DNA from: Cubamyces lactineus
Taxonomy: Eukaryota; Basidiomycota; Agaricomycetes; Polyporales; Polyporaceae
DNA length: 64,000 nucleotides
Direction: 5' to 3'
Assembly: GCA_022376465.1 (NCBI GenBank)
Contig: JACDTU010000015.1
Location: forward strand, 558,001 to 622,000
Each line of letters starts with the position of its first letter. Positions within the stretch are counted from its first letter, which is position 1. Below the pieces are notes generated by a model. The model did no database searches, had not been told where the DNA came from, and saw only the letters and a list, made by a program, of their open reading frames with translations. The position numbers and the translations under genes were made by a program. This document shows positions 1 through 10,522 of this stretch, in pieces.

Positions 1-83
1 TTAGCCCCAGATAGCTACTTATAGGCAGAACGCGGCCGTGCCAGCCATAAAGGATTCAATAACTTGGACAACCACCTAGGCCT

Positions 84-368
84 GTGACCAACGACACGTC
101 GACCCTCCCAGCCCTAGTAAGCAGACGTCTCACACGAAGCTCGAGTCCGACGATACCTCCGGCAATCTTCCTATTCCAAAGCGTTAACATACAACTTTTG
201 ACCCTTCTGCCTCCGGGAATAAGACGTACGGCCAGTGCAAGAACCAGCCGACCATTCTGTCCTAACGACGCTTCTCCCGCTGGCAACAAGACATATCATC
301 GATCCGGGACATACGCATCTGTCCAGCAACCCCCAGTTGAAGGAAAGCGACGGAAGGCTCGCCTCAGT
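84..368 (+). pseudogene. Decayed N-terminal coding sequence of FunK1 kinase 1
   Basis: Bases 92-187 read in one frame as a Pro/Ser-rich stretch (VDPPSPS ... LPIPKR, then stop). It aligns with the N-terminus of kinase 2 (VDPPAPS ... LPVPKH). From about 249 the homology continues in another frame (PFCPNDASPAGNKTY against PFSLNDASPAGKKTY in kinase 2). A second, poorer copy of the same motif (PSASGNKTY) lies in the first frame near 204-232, as if the segment had been partly duplicated. No splice pair that I could find joins the two frames. No ATG precedes 369 in either frame. Confidence 0.5.
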
Positions 369-2890
369 ATGGATGGAAAGCTTCTCATCATGGATTACGC
401 CGAGTTTATGGAGTGGTTCGTTCCTGCTCCGGAGGGTGAGGTTGAGCCCACAGAGCGCTTGTCGTCTCTCGACTTCCAGTCAATCGCGGTTACCCCAGAA
501 CCAGACATGTACGAACCTCTGGTACGCATTTCATCAGTCAACCTACTACCCTCCTGAGCTCCGGCCTGATCTTTGCGAGTACCAGATGTCCGCGTTGAAT
601 CAAGATTGGCTTCTCCCGCATGACCGATGTGTCGCGACCCCCCACAAACGCGATCCGAAGTCTGGTACGAGTGAGAAGATTGATGGTGGCCTCTATCCAC
701 TTCAGTATGCCCCCGAGGAAACGCAAGAGACACGATGGAGTTTCATAGAACTATCGATCGAGTGCAAGACGAAGGACGTGCAGCATGATCCATTCGACGA
801 AGCGAAAGATGTCCCTGAGCCCGTCTCTGACATTCGCAGAAGTATCCTAGGCCGGATCATGACTTACTCCATCCTCGTCTTCGGAAATCAGCACCGCACG
901 CACCACTACACTCTGATGATCCTCGGCAACTCGGCTCGCATCATTCGCTGGGACCGCTCGGGAGTCGTCGCCACGAAGAAGTTCAAGTACGTGCAGAATC
1001 CCCTGATGCTCGCGCAGTTCCTATGGCGCTTCGCACGGATGACTCCCGCCGAGCGCGGCCACGACACCACCGCCGTCCGCGTCCTCCCCGGTTCCGCGGT
1101 CTACAAGATCATGCAGGCCTGCAAGACAGCGCCCAAGGCAACCTCTGGCAAGCCAGTGATCGGTGACCACGCCCGTCAGCTCTTCGTGGAAAGTCTAGAT
1201 GATAACCAGTGCTGGCGGATCCGCGTTGACGATGAGGAGAAGGGTCCTCAGTACTTTCTCGTTGGAAAGCCTCACTTTCAAGCCTCCGGTCTCGCTGGAC
1301 GGGGAACTCGAACCTACGTCGCCCTCGACGTCACCCACCGCACCCGCAGGACATTTGCCTACTTGAAAGATGCGTGGCGTGTCGCCCACCTCAAGATCGA
1401 CCAGGAGGGCAAAATCTTGCAAGAGCTGAACAGCGCGGACAAGGGTGGACCTGTCAGCAATGTACCGACATTACGGTGCCATGGTGACGTTGAAGACCAA
1501 GTGACCGCATCCCAGGATGTTTGGGAGATGAAGTTCGGTGGAAAGGGGTTGGAGTGCCCGTTGAAGACACACCGTCACTACCGGCTCGTCGTGAACGAGG
1601 TCGGCCTACCGCTGAACAGGTTCGAGAGTGCCTGTGAGCTTGTCGGGCTATTTGTGTATTGCCTAGAAGGTACGTGTACTTGCATTACATGAGACACGCG
1701 CATCAGTCTCATTGGACGTGGCGCCTCTTAGCCCATGGCGAAGCATACAAACGCAAAGGCCTCATACACCGCGACATCAGCGCGGGGAATATTCTGATAT
1801 ACCCCAAGCCGATGCCAACCCAGGGCGGGCAAGCTCGCGAAGTACGAGTGGCGCTACTTGCTGATTGGGAATTGGCCAAACGTGTCGACGACGACGATGA
1901 TGGGCCACGTCAACCTGACCGTACCGTATGTTTCTCATCTCTCATGGCCGAGTTATCGTCTGTTGATGAGTATCACGTGTACAGGGAACATGGCAGTTCC
2001 TCTCAGCGAATGCCTTGAGCCATCCGTCGAAACGGATCATGGTCCAAGACGATATGGAATCTCTCTTCCACCTACTCCTCTACCAGGCGATCAAATACCT
2101 CCCGCACAACTGTTTCGACGTTGGTCGTTTCATCGAGGAATACTTCGACGGCTACGAAGAACTTAATGGAACGTACATAGTCGGGAAAGAGAAGATGAAC
2201 GCCATGAGGAGCGGTGTCGTGACGACTCCAGCCTCCGAGCCTTTGGTGTTCTATCTATCGGAGCCAAATCCTCCCGAGATTGCGCCAGCGAAACCGTCAA
2301 CAATTCACGAACATGCGCAGAAGTCATCGGCGGCGGATTCTCCGGTGGCTCTAGTTGCACCATCGAAGACAGACACCAATACCACATCCTCTGCATCCCC
2401 CGTGCCGGAACTTCCCCCTGTTCACCCCATCAACGATTTGTTCGCCGAGCTCTTGTCAATTCTTCACGCTCACTATCGACTCAACGTGCCTCTGACCAAG
2501 ACGGCGGCGGGGACTACCACCACTCAATCGCTTGAGCCGCAGGCCAAAGTCGGGTCGTCGGATAGTCGCACGATGCTGCTGGAGAAATATAAGCGTGACA
2601 GGGCGAAAGCGCAAGGCAAGAGCGGCGCGACGCCAGCGATCACACCCGAGGAGAGAGTCAGACTAGAGGCTCTGGCGTCCAAGTTGGCTTCTTACCAGGA
2701 GCTGACCGACATCTTCATGGATCAATTCGCTCGGGAAGATTGGCCCAAGGCGGATAAAGTTCGTGACAAGCTCCCCGAGCAGTACGTCTCACGAAATGCG
2801 AAGAAGCGCCCGGCGGAACCTACCTGGCAGACGTCCGACGCTCAGTCAAGACACAAACGCAGCCGAACCAGCGGCAAGCCCCCGGTATGA
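369..2890 (+). CDS. FunK1-family protein kinase 1 (5' end decayed or incomplete)
   Basis: This is a fungal-specific FunK1 kinase, a family expanded in basidiomycetes and of unknown substrate. I read four exons: 369-521, 586-1669, 1732-1925 and 1985-2890, introns in phases 0, 1, 0, giving 778 codons from the first in-frame ATG. Exon 2 carries the glycine-rich turn (GLAGRGTRT), the beta-3 lysine (YLKDAWR) and the following Glu (QEGKILQE). Exon 3 has the catalytic loop HRDISAGN and LLADWELAK, where DWE takes the place of DFG. Exon 4 has GTWQFLSANAL and a Lys/Arg-rich tail (KKRPAEPTW, HKRSRTSG), a possible nuclear signal. Closest in the window is kinase 2. Homology to kinase 2 continues upstream of 369 but in two frames and with a stop, so the true start is missing or the gene is degenerating. 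Family call is firm; start is not. Confidence 0.85.
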
Positions 2891-3528
2891 AAGTGGACCC
2901 TTCATCCTTCGTGTTGTTTGCTGCGCTGTCTCCCCCTGCCCCCTGTTTCATCATAGACCGTTATTTGCACCTTCTCCTCCGTATACATCGATCAATATCC
3001 ATGCTATTTATTGTATCATCAGGACTAGAACGATAGTACAGTCGTTTGGTATATAGATCGCGCCTCAACAGAACGCCTACTTCCGCATACTATACCGGTT
3101 TTCGCATGTATATACCCGATCTTCACTGCTAAATGACCTTCCCTCGGTCCTATCCGCCTTAGACAGTCCTCGAGATTCTTCTAATCTGCAGTTAGGGATA
3201 TACAGTCAGGCACGCAGATGTGGCGTAATGCTTAGGTTCTTCCCACCCAAAGCTAAACGTTCGCGGTGTAGCTTGCGTTGCTGCATACCATGTACAGGTC
3301 CAGCATGCTGTTTCTCGTTTGTGAAACGTGGTAAATGAAAGGACAGTACGCGTTCTATTGGAGGAGACGATTGCGTGGTGTGTAGTACAAGATGTTGTTT
3401 ACCGAGGCATACTGATAACAAAGGCGTACCCAAGACCCATACATTATTCCATCATTATATGCGAGGAGCCAAGCCCGGACGGACCCCCTACTCTAAAAGG
3501 AGGAGGCCGACAACCGCCGCCCTCAGAT
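2891..3528. other. Intergenic, tail-to-tail
   Basis: This separates the 3' ends of FunK1 kinase 1 and the lyase-family gene. It should hold both 3' UTRs. AT-rich runs after 2980 could serve polyadenylation. No gene or repeat was recognised. Confidence 0.5.
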
Positions 3529-5047
3529 TTAGACAACCTCGAAGGCCTTGCCGCCCGCCTGGGCGTCGAGCTTGATCACGTCGCTTAGGCCTGGATAGAC
3601 TAAGTCAGCACGAGTCTCTAGACTGCGTAGTGACTTGTGGGACGTACCCATCACTTCGAAGAACGCCTTCGGGTCCATGCCGCGCGCCGAGGTGAAGTCC
3701 GTGCCGGTCTTCCTGAGCGACTGCATCGCAGCCCGGATGCCATGCACCGCGGCCACGCAAGATACCAATGAGAAGACTAGAACTCGAGATCAGCGGGCAT
3801 TCTACAGAGGCAGAGACGAAGAGCTCACTGATGATCTTCGCACCGAGCGCCTCAGCCTCCTGTGTGGTGAAGGAGGGAGTAAGGCCGCCGGAAATGACAT
3901 TGACGAGGACGGGCTTTGGCGCGAGCGCCTCGACCGTCGCGGTGAGAAGCTCGGCACTGCGGACACCCTCGATGAAGCAGACATCAGCGCCTGCCGCTGC
4001 AGCGAGCTTCAGGCGCGTCACGGCCTCCTCCATCCCCAAAACCTGGGCAGAGTCTGTCCGACCAATGATTACCTGCGGTGGTATAAAGATCAATAGGTTG
4101 ACTAGAGAAAGGTGCAGAGCCTGAGACTTACGAAGTCGGAGCCACCGGGAATGGAGTCGCGGGCAATCACAGCAGCACGGATGCGGGTGAGGAACTCCTC
4201 ACGGGAAACTACTTGCTTCCCGAGAAGGTGGCCGCAGCGCTTGGTCTGTACCTGGTCTTCGATGTGCATCGCAGCGACACCTGCGCGCGCATACTGGGTC
4301 ACGGTTCGTGCAACCATAGCAGGGCCACCGAAGCTACAAGGGGAAGGCACCTCAGCGATGGCCCCCTGAGATTTCTTTCAAGACAGAAACTTACCCAGTG
4401 TCCGCATCCGCGATGACAGGAACCGTGGGGTCGAGACTGCAGACCATCTGTGCGCTCTATGTGCCACATGTGTCAGGACCAAGACCGGAGGAAGCTGATT
4501 GCAAACCAGCGCGTACCTGGACGAAGTCGTTCAGCGTAGCGATGGCCAAATCAGGCTGGCCAAGCCGAGAAGCAGTGGTAGCAGCGCCACTACATGGCGG
4601 AGAGATTAAAAATGATCACTGAGATAGGCGTCTCCATTTACGAACCTCTGATACAGGCAGTCGAAGCCAGCCTCGAGCGCACAGCGGGCGCTGATACCAT
4701 CGCAGATACCCGGAGCAATCTTTGTTGGGAGTTATGATCAGAATTTACAAGGTTTCATCGCGTAGTTGGGTACAACTTACCACGATGCCAGGGCGGGCGA
4801 GCATTTGCCGGAGGCGGGTGGCAGGGTTCCATGAAAGAGGGCCCTCAAGGAAGTTCTTGGGGTCAAGGCGAGGGTTGTAGTAGGCCGCCGGGGCGGGAAG
4901 GCTACGCGGAACAGAGACTACCTCAGCCGATGGCTGCTCGTGTGTCTCCGCAACATTGGAAACCGGGACCGCGGTAGGCTGAGGGGCCTCGACGATGGTC
5001 GCGCCGTTAGCGGGGTTGCTGTTGCCAAAGAGATCGAGGCCGGGCAT
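3529..5047 (-). CDS. PEP mutase / isocitrate lyase superfamily enzyme
   Basis: Eight exons on the minus strand (5047-4781, 4719-4646, 4589-4517, 4447-4395, 4333-4132, 4072-3829, 3776-3648, 3590-3529) give 367 aa. After an N-terminal extension of about 90 residues comes a complete superfamily core. It has the APGICDGISA entry strand, GAATTASRLGQPD, the metal-binding IADADTGFGG, EDQV followed by the flexible catalytic loop KRCGHLLGK, then FIEG and NVISGG. The KRCGH loop with Cys points to a C-C bond lyase or hydrolase (methylisocitrate-lyase-like or oxaloacetate acetylhydrolase-like) rather than a phosphonomutase. Which one cannot be settled by eye. An oxaloacetate hydrolase would make oxalate, a known product of wood-decay fungi. 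The N-terminus looks neither strongly mitochondrial nor secretory. It is transcribed away from the flavocytochrome pair. Confidence 0.88.
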
Positions 5048-7650
5048 CTTTACGAGGGGAAGGAGGGATAGATAGGTGATAGATAGTCGGTCGAGGAAGA
5101 GGCTTGGAAGGTAAGCTGAGATGCTGAGCTCAGGCTGGGGTGATGGAGGACTTGCTCGATCGCAGGCCACCTTTTAACTGCTTCGCTGTATGGAGAGCGA
5201 TCCCAGAACCCACACGACCGAAACCAAGGGTGATCTGCGCAATGCGGACGCGTGGGCGTTCTCGCCCCATCGCCGGAGTGTTGGCAAGCGTGCTTGACGT
5301 CCGGCACGGGAACGCACATCGGAGCAGACAGGCCCATTCCGGTTGCCGGTTGAAAGTCGGGCGTAGGGAGAGGAGATGTGCGGAGTTAGACTTCTGTCTG
5401 CGCTAGCGCGCGTGGTAGCCCCGTCTCACGTCGGTCCACAGCGCTTCGTACAGAAGAGGCAGGATCTTCAACGAAGGTGAATCCTTGGCGTTCCGGGGCA
5501 CGCTACACCGAGGATGCAGTAACCCGAAGAGAAGGATGGCGCTGCCATTGCACATATGCTATGCTTGGCATTAAACCTCGAGGTGAGACACATGTGCTGT
5601 CATAAATGAGCATGAACGACCTGTATATGGAATAAGGAGAGGTTGCAAGCCCACCAGCTCGAACTCGGGGCCTGCAGGACATTCGCTCCACAGCTATCGG
5701 GCTCGGAGATAGTGCGGTTTTGGCCGTCTGATTTCTCATTTGGGAGTGCGAAGAAGTCAGCGGATTCATTATCTACTTCTTACTCTTCAGGAACGCGCGA
5801 AGATAATGGTGTGAATCCTGTTCCCAACGATCTGAACAGACCAAGTCTTGGGATGCTTGGCATGGCCAAGAACACGCGTATTTCGTGTCGGGTCACCTTC
5901 AAGCGGTGGCTCAGTCTGTAAAATCCCTTGTTAGCTCATCTTCGCGTTCAGGCATGCGTGAGTCTGCGTTCACACGAGCCCGGGACAGTATTTTCTCCGA
6001 GTAAGTGCTACGAAGGCATACCGGTTGACCACAAACGAACCCGACGGTCAAGGACCACATCGTCAGATAGCGTGGTGGTCTAGCGCGAGGCCGCCATTAC
6101 GCCGACAGAGATGCAGGGAACATGTCTTGCACTACGACCAGTAGGCACAGAGTGATTGTTGGCGCACTGCCTCGTCGGAGTCGCTCTCGCCAAAGTGCGC
6201 CACGATGCGCCAAGACATCTCGGCAAAAAAGTGTCGTTCCCAAAATGGAAGGTGTAGAGGTATACAAGCCACAACCGGCCACAACCGCGCAAATCAGACG
6301 CGCATTCAGCGCTGTCCAGCGTCGCACCGCCTCGGCCTCGACTATGAGCATACCCACTGCTTCTCGTGCTCTAGGTTCAAGGAAGTGCCTTCTAGGCGCA
6401 CTGGACGTGAGAGGCTTGTGCCCGGCCATCGGAGAATCCTCTTTAACCAGTGAAACCCGGGATACGGGGAAGGCGACTTCACCGCATAGCCAATGCGCCG
6501 CTTGCCTCGCTAGAGATGCTCGGACCTGATCACAACCTGATCGGCACCCTATATCCCCGCACATCGAAGGGCAGAAGGGCCTGGACCTGAGGGCAGCGGG
6601 GACCACGATTCAAGAGGGGGATCGACAACTAAACCGTTGACTGACTTCAAAGTGGTGTACTGACAAGATCACCTGCCGATGCCTAGAGCCAAGACCCGAG
6701 CGGGCGCATATACAACGCATAGGAAAATATCGCCGCAGCATCTCCATTTCAAACGAGGACGACACCTTCGTTTGGACGCGAGTACCTCCTGCAGATCACA
6801 AGGGCCCAAAGACGAGGATGCGGTATTTCGAGCCTGCACGTCGAGCTTCCTTGTGCAGCGGGCCTCCGTCGGGTCGTGGGGTACGATCTACCCATGACCA
6901 TCCTCAACATTCAATCAACCTGCCGCTAGGCGTCCCTTTCATAAGGCCCTGCTCACCTGAACAAAGCTGAGCTAGCTTTGTGTGACGCCGAAGATTATGA
7001 AACGTACAGCTTCACGTGTAGATAGATCATCCAGGAGCTCGAAGGGTTTCTTATCGGAACCAGAAACAGCTATCTTCGCGCTCGGCGAGGCTGTATAATT
7101 CATATGGACAACTTGCACGGAAGTTCATATTTCAGTCGAACGCATCCCACGCCAGGACGACTCGAAGGCACAAGAACTGAGTTATGCGCAATTCACCCCA
7201 CTGCGCAGCACATAAGCAAATCTAAGGAAGAATTTGACTAGACGTATCTTGCTCCAGGCGGGTCCACGGGGGAGGGAGAGTCTGGGGAGCCCGTCGAGAG
7301 TCGACAGACAGCAGCGATTGCGGCCATCCGCCTAAACGCCGCCCTGCGCAAAACGGGCGCCAACGCGCGTCGTGGTGGCTGAGCGCCTGCTTCGCCACGG
7401 TAACTCCCCGCCTGCGAGAGGTTGCTCGACGGAGCCCCTGGTCCCCGCACGGTGAGCCTGCGCATCTAAGCGGCGACGTGCGCGGACGGCGAACACGTCG
7501 GATGGAAGAGGGGACAGCGTAAGGCGGGCTCCGTGTCCTCCGCCTTGTCACTTCAAAAGACGCAGGTGCCCTAGGGAGCTGCTTGTCCGCTCTCCCTGTC
7601 GTTGGTTCGCTCTATAGTTGAGATCTTCTTATCTGGTTACGAGCGCCGTT
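5048..7650. other. Gene-poor 2.6 kb between divergent genes
   Basis: Upstream region shared by the lyase-family gene (-) and flavocytochrome b2 A (+). Overlapping ORFs near 6.1-6.6 kb occur on both strands, but none shows a recognisable domain, splice pattern or initiation context. I see no repeat structure. It may hold promoters, non-coding RNA or decayed sequence. Confidence 0.4.
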
Positions 7651-9953
7651 ATGTCGAATACCCGCGTCCTCACCGCCTCGGAGGTAGCCGCCCATGGCAG
7701 CCGCGAGAGTTGCTGGATCATCGTGCACGGTCAGTCCCCATTCCGAACTCGACTGGTACACGCTTGTCGACGACGGCTACTGACGCTGGGGCGCTATGCA
7801 GGAAAGGTGTACGACGTCACCGACTTTTTGGACGGTATGTGCTCCGCGATAGCGTTCGCAGCCTGGCGTTGGCAGTGGCTCATGAATGGACGCGCGCAGA
7901 ACATCCTGGCGGCAGCAAAATCATCCTGAAGTATGCCGGGAAGGATGCCACGTACGTCTTTAGGCAGATGAGCGCGATGAGGCGTAGTCCTGGGAGTCGT
8001 GCTGTAGCTCATGGTTACATGCCCATAGGGAGGCGTACGAGCCTATCCACCCTCCGGATGCTATCACCACGAACCTTCCCGTGGAGAAACAGTGAGCATC
8101 CTTCATATCGGACTCCGCATGTCACTGAATGGGAATTATCTTTGCAAGCCTTGGCGCCATCGACGCCAGCACGATGGTCAAGGTCGTCAAAGAGGTGACC
8201 CCGGAGGAAAAACGGCGGCAAGGGCTGATGGCGGCGCGTCCGCCATTGGACAACGTCCTGAACATGCACGACTTTGAGAACGTCGCGAAAATGGTCCTCC
8301 CGGAGAAAGCTTGGGTACGTCCTCGCGCGGTAACATTGGCCCGAACACCCGCTGAGCGTGCTTGCATGACGTGCTTGGGGCGATACAGGCTTACTACTCG
8401 TCCGCGTCAGACGATGAGATAACGCTGCGCGAGAACCGTATGGCGTACCAACGGTATGTGCGGAGTTTGGCGAGGATGTTCTCGATATTCATTGTTATCG
8501 TGGACAGGGTTTGGTTCCGTCCTCGCATTCTGCGCGATGTTTCCTCGGTCGACTGGTCGACCACGATCCTCGGGCAGAAGTCGAGTCTTCCTCTGTACAT
8601 CGTAAGCAGAACCAGCACACCGATGGATGCACCTTCTGAGATCGCTCTGCATTATGAATAGTCTGCCACAGCCTTGGGCAAACTCGGACATCCCGACGGT
8701 GAACTTTGCTTGACGAAGGCCGCTGCTAATCATGGCGTCATTCAAATGGTGGGCCTCGGATTCCCTAGAAAGCCGCATATCATCGCTGATAACCCGTTAT
8801 AGATCGCCACCCTTGCATCGTGCTCGTTCGACGACATCATCAACGCCGCGGCTCCCGGCCAGACGTTCTTCTTGCAGCTGTGAGTCTCTTCCAGGTATAG
8901 ATATGCGCTTACCCAGCATTGACTATGACGCGCTAGTTATGTCAACCGCGATCGCGAGATCACGAAGAAGTATGTCCAGCATGCCGAGCGGCGAGGCGTG
9001 AAGGGCCTCTTTATCACCGTCGACGCACCCCAACTGGGCCGACGCGAGAAGGACATGCGGATGAAGTTTGTCGGTGACGATGCTGGTGCCGAAGTGCAGA
9101 AGGGCCAAGAGGTGAAGAAGGATCAGGGTGTTGCTCGCGCGATCAGCGTACGTATGCCAGTTATACGAGTGTTGCAGTCTCTGAGGTCCTCTGTAGTCTT
9201 TCATCGATCCGAGTCTGTCCTGGAAGGATATTCCGTGGTTCAAGAGCATCACGAAGGGTATGCACGCTGTGGTTCATGAATACCTGACATTTTTATAACG
9301 CTTGGGCAGTGCCAATCATCCTCAAGGGCATCGCGACCGGAGAGGACGCTATCCTTGCATACGAGGCCGGCGTGCAGGGCATCGTCCTCTCCAACCACGG
9401 CGGCAGGCAGCTCGATACCTCGCGTTCTGGGCTCGAGGTCCTGGTCGAGGTCACCGCCGCACTAAGGAAGCGCGGGTACTTCCCGGACCCGAAATTCGAG
9501 ATCTATGTCGACGGAGGCGTGCGGCGCGCGAGCGACGTACTCAAGGCAATCGCTTTAGGCGCCAAGGCGGTGGGAGTCGGACGCCCATTCTTGTACGCGT
9601 TCTGCGCGTACGGCCAGGAGGGCGTTGAGAGGGCCATCCAGCTGTTCCGGGTAAGTCGCTGGTCGACCATGGTCCTGCTGCTTGGATGCTGATAATAGGA
9701 TGGTGGTCTAGGATGAGTTCGAGATGAACATGCGCTTGCTGGGTGCGCGAACGATCGACGAGATCGTCCCGGAGATGGTGGACGCAAGTTCGCTCTCAGC
9801 GCACACCGTGTTGACCCCCGACGACAAGCTGTTCAACAACACTTGTGAGTAATTGATGAAATCGCAACCAAGTTTGTCACTCACCATGCCCGCGGGACCC
9901 CGTTTTCAGATCAACCGCTATCGTTGGCCAAGTTCAAGGAGGCGAAGCTCTAA
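7651..9953 (+). CDS. Flavocytochrome b2-type FMN dehydrogenase A (L-lactate dehydrogenase, cytochrome type)
   Basis: Fourteen exons (7651-7729, 7802-7834, 7900-7951, 8029-8091, 8149-8314, 8389-8453, 8508-8601, 8662-8748, 8803-8879, 8937-9147, 9197-9257, 9310-9650, 9712-9844, 9910-9953) give 501 aa. Residues ~1-85 form a cytochrome b5 domain with the heme-ligand motif DEHPGG. The rest is an FMN-binding 2-hydroxy-acid dehydrogenase barrel: LGKLGHPDGE, FITVDAPQLGRRE, the active-site SNHGGRQLD (catalytic His and Arg) and IYVDGGVRR. Family members oxidise L-lactate to pyruvate and pass electrons through heme b to cytochrome c. Yeast Cyb2 carries a mitochondrial presequence; this protein begins MSNTRVLTASEV directly before the b5 fold, so intermembrane-space location is not supported. 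It is the first of a tandem pair. Another 2-hydroxy acid could be the substrate. Confidence 0.92.
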
Positions 9954-10522
9954 AATACCCTAGCCCGTTTGTCCTCGGGAACTTGACGAGTACGTATCTT
10001 GTCTGTCGGCACCGTCGTGGAAAACCATTTACTCACGTAAAGTGGTGTCCCGTGTACCTCGCTTGTAGGTCACACGTACGCGTCTTCAGCCCTACTTCAT
10101 CCACACGCTACGATAAGCCCGGCGGATATCCTGTTGCATTGATAGTCTCCTAGCGATCATCCTGTACACTATATGGTATTTACTGCAGTCAGTAAGCACG
10201 CACCTTTCTTGTATCATCGAACGGAGTCCCGCAAGCCCGTCAGGCTGGATACACGCGAAAGTGGCTGATGGCGGTCAAGACGCGAGTCGCGCGCGGGCAG
10301 AGGCGCGGGTCGCGCGTCAAATATAGGGCCGGGCGGCAGAGCGTGTCGGCCGCCCGCATTCCGTCGGCACCCCGGCCCGGCCCCACAAACTGTACCCATG
10401 AGCTCGAGAGCATGGCCAAGTTACGGCAGCCCTCTCTCTGTCCTTCCCTCCTCTTAAGTTCTTGTTATACTCGCACCACATTCTACCCGGTTCCTTGGTT
10501 TCTTCTAGCGCATTGTAGAGTT
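9954..10522. other. Intergenic between the two flavocytochromes
   Basis: Holds the 3' UTR of copy A and the promoter of copy B. A very GC-rich patch (about 10265-10385) precedes a C/T-rich stretch before the ATG, a common basidiomycete core-promoter pattern. No ORF of note. Confidence 0.4.

Noticed and set aside
6097..6606. Opposing open frames in the 5-7.6 kb gap
   Set aside because: Both strands are open at once, as expected for GC-rich sequence; no motif or splice structure.
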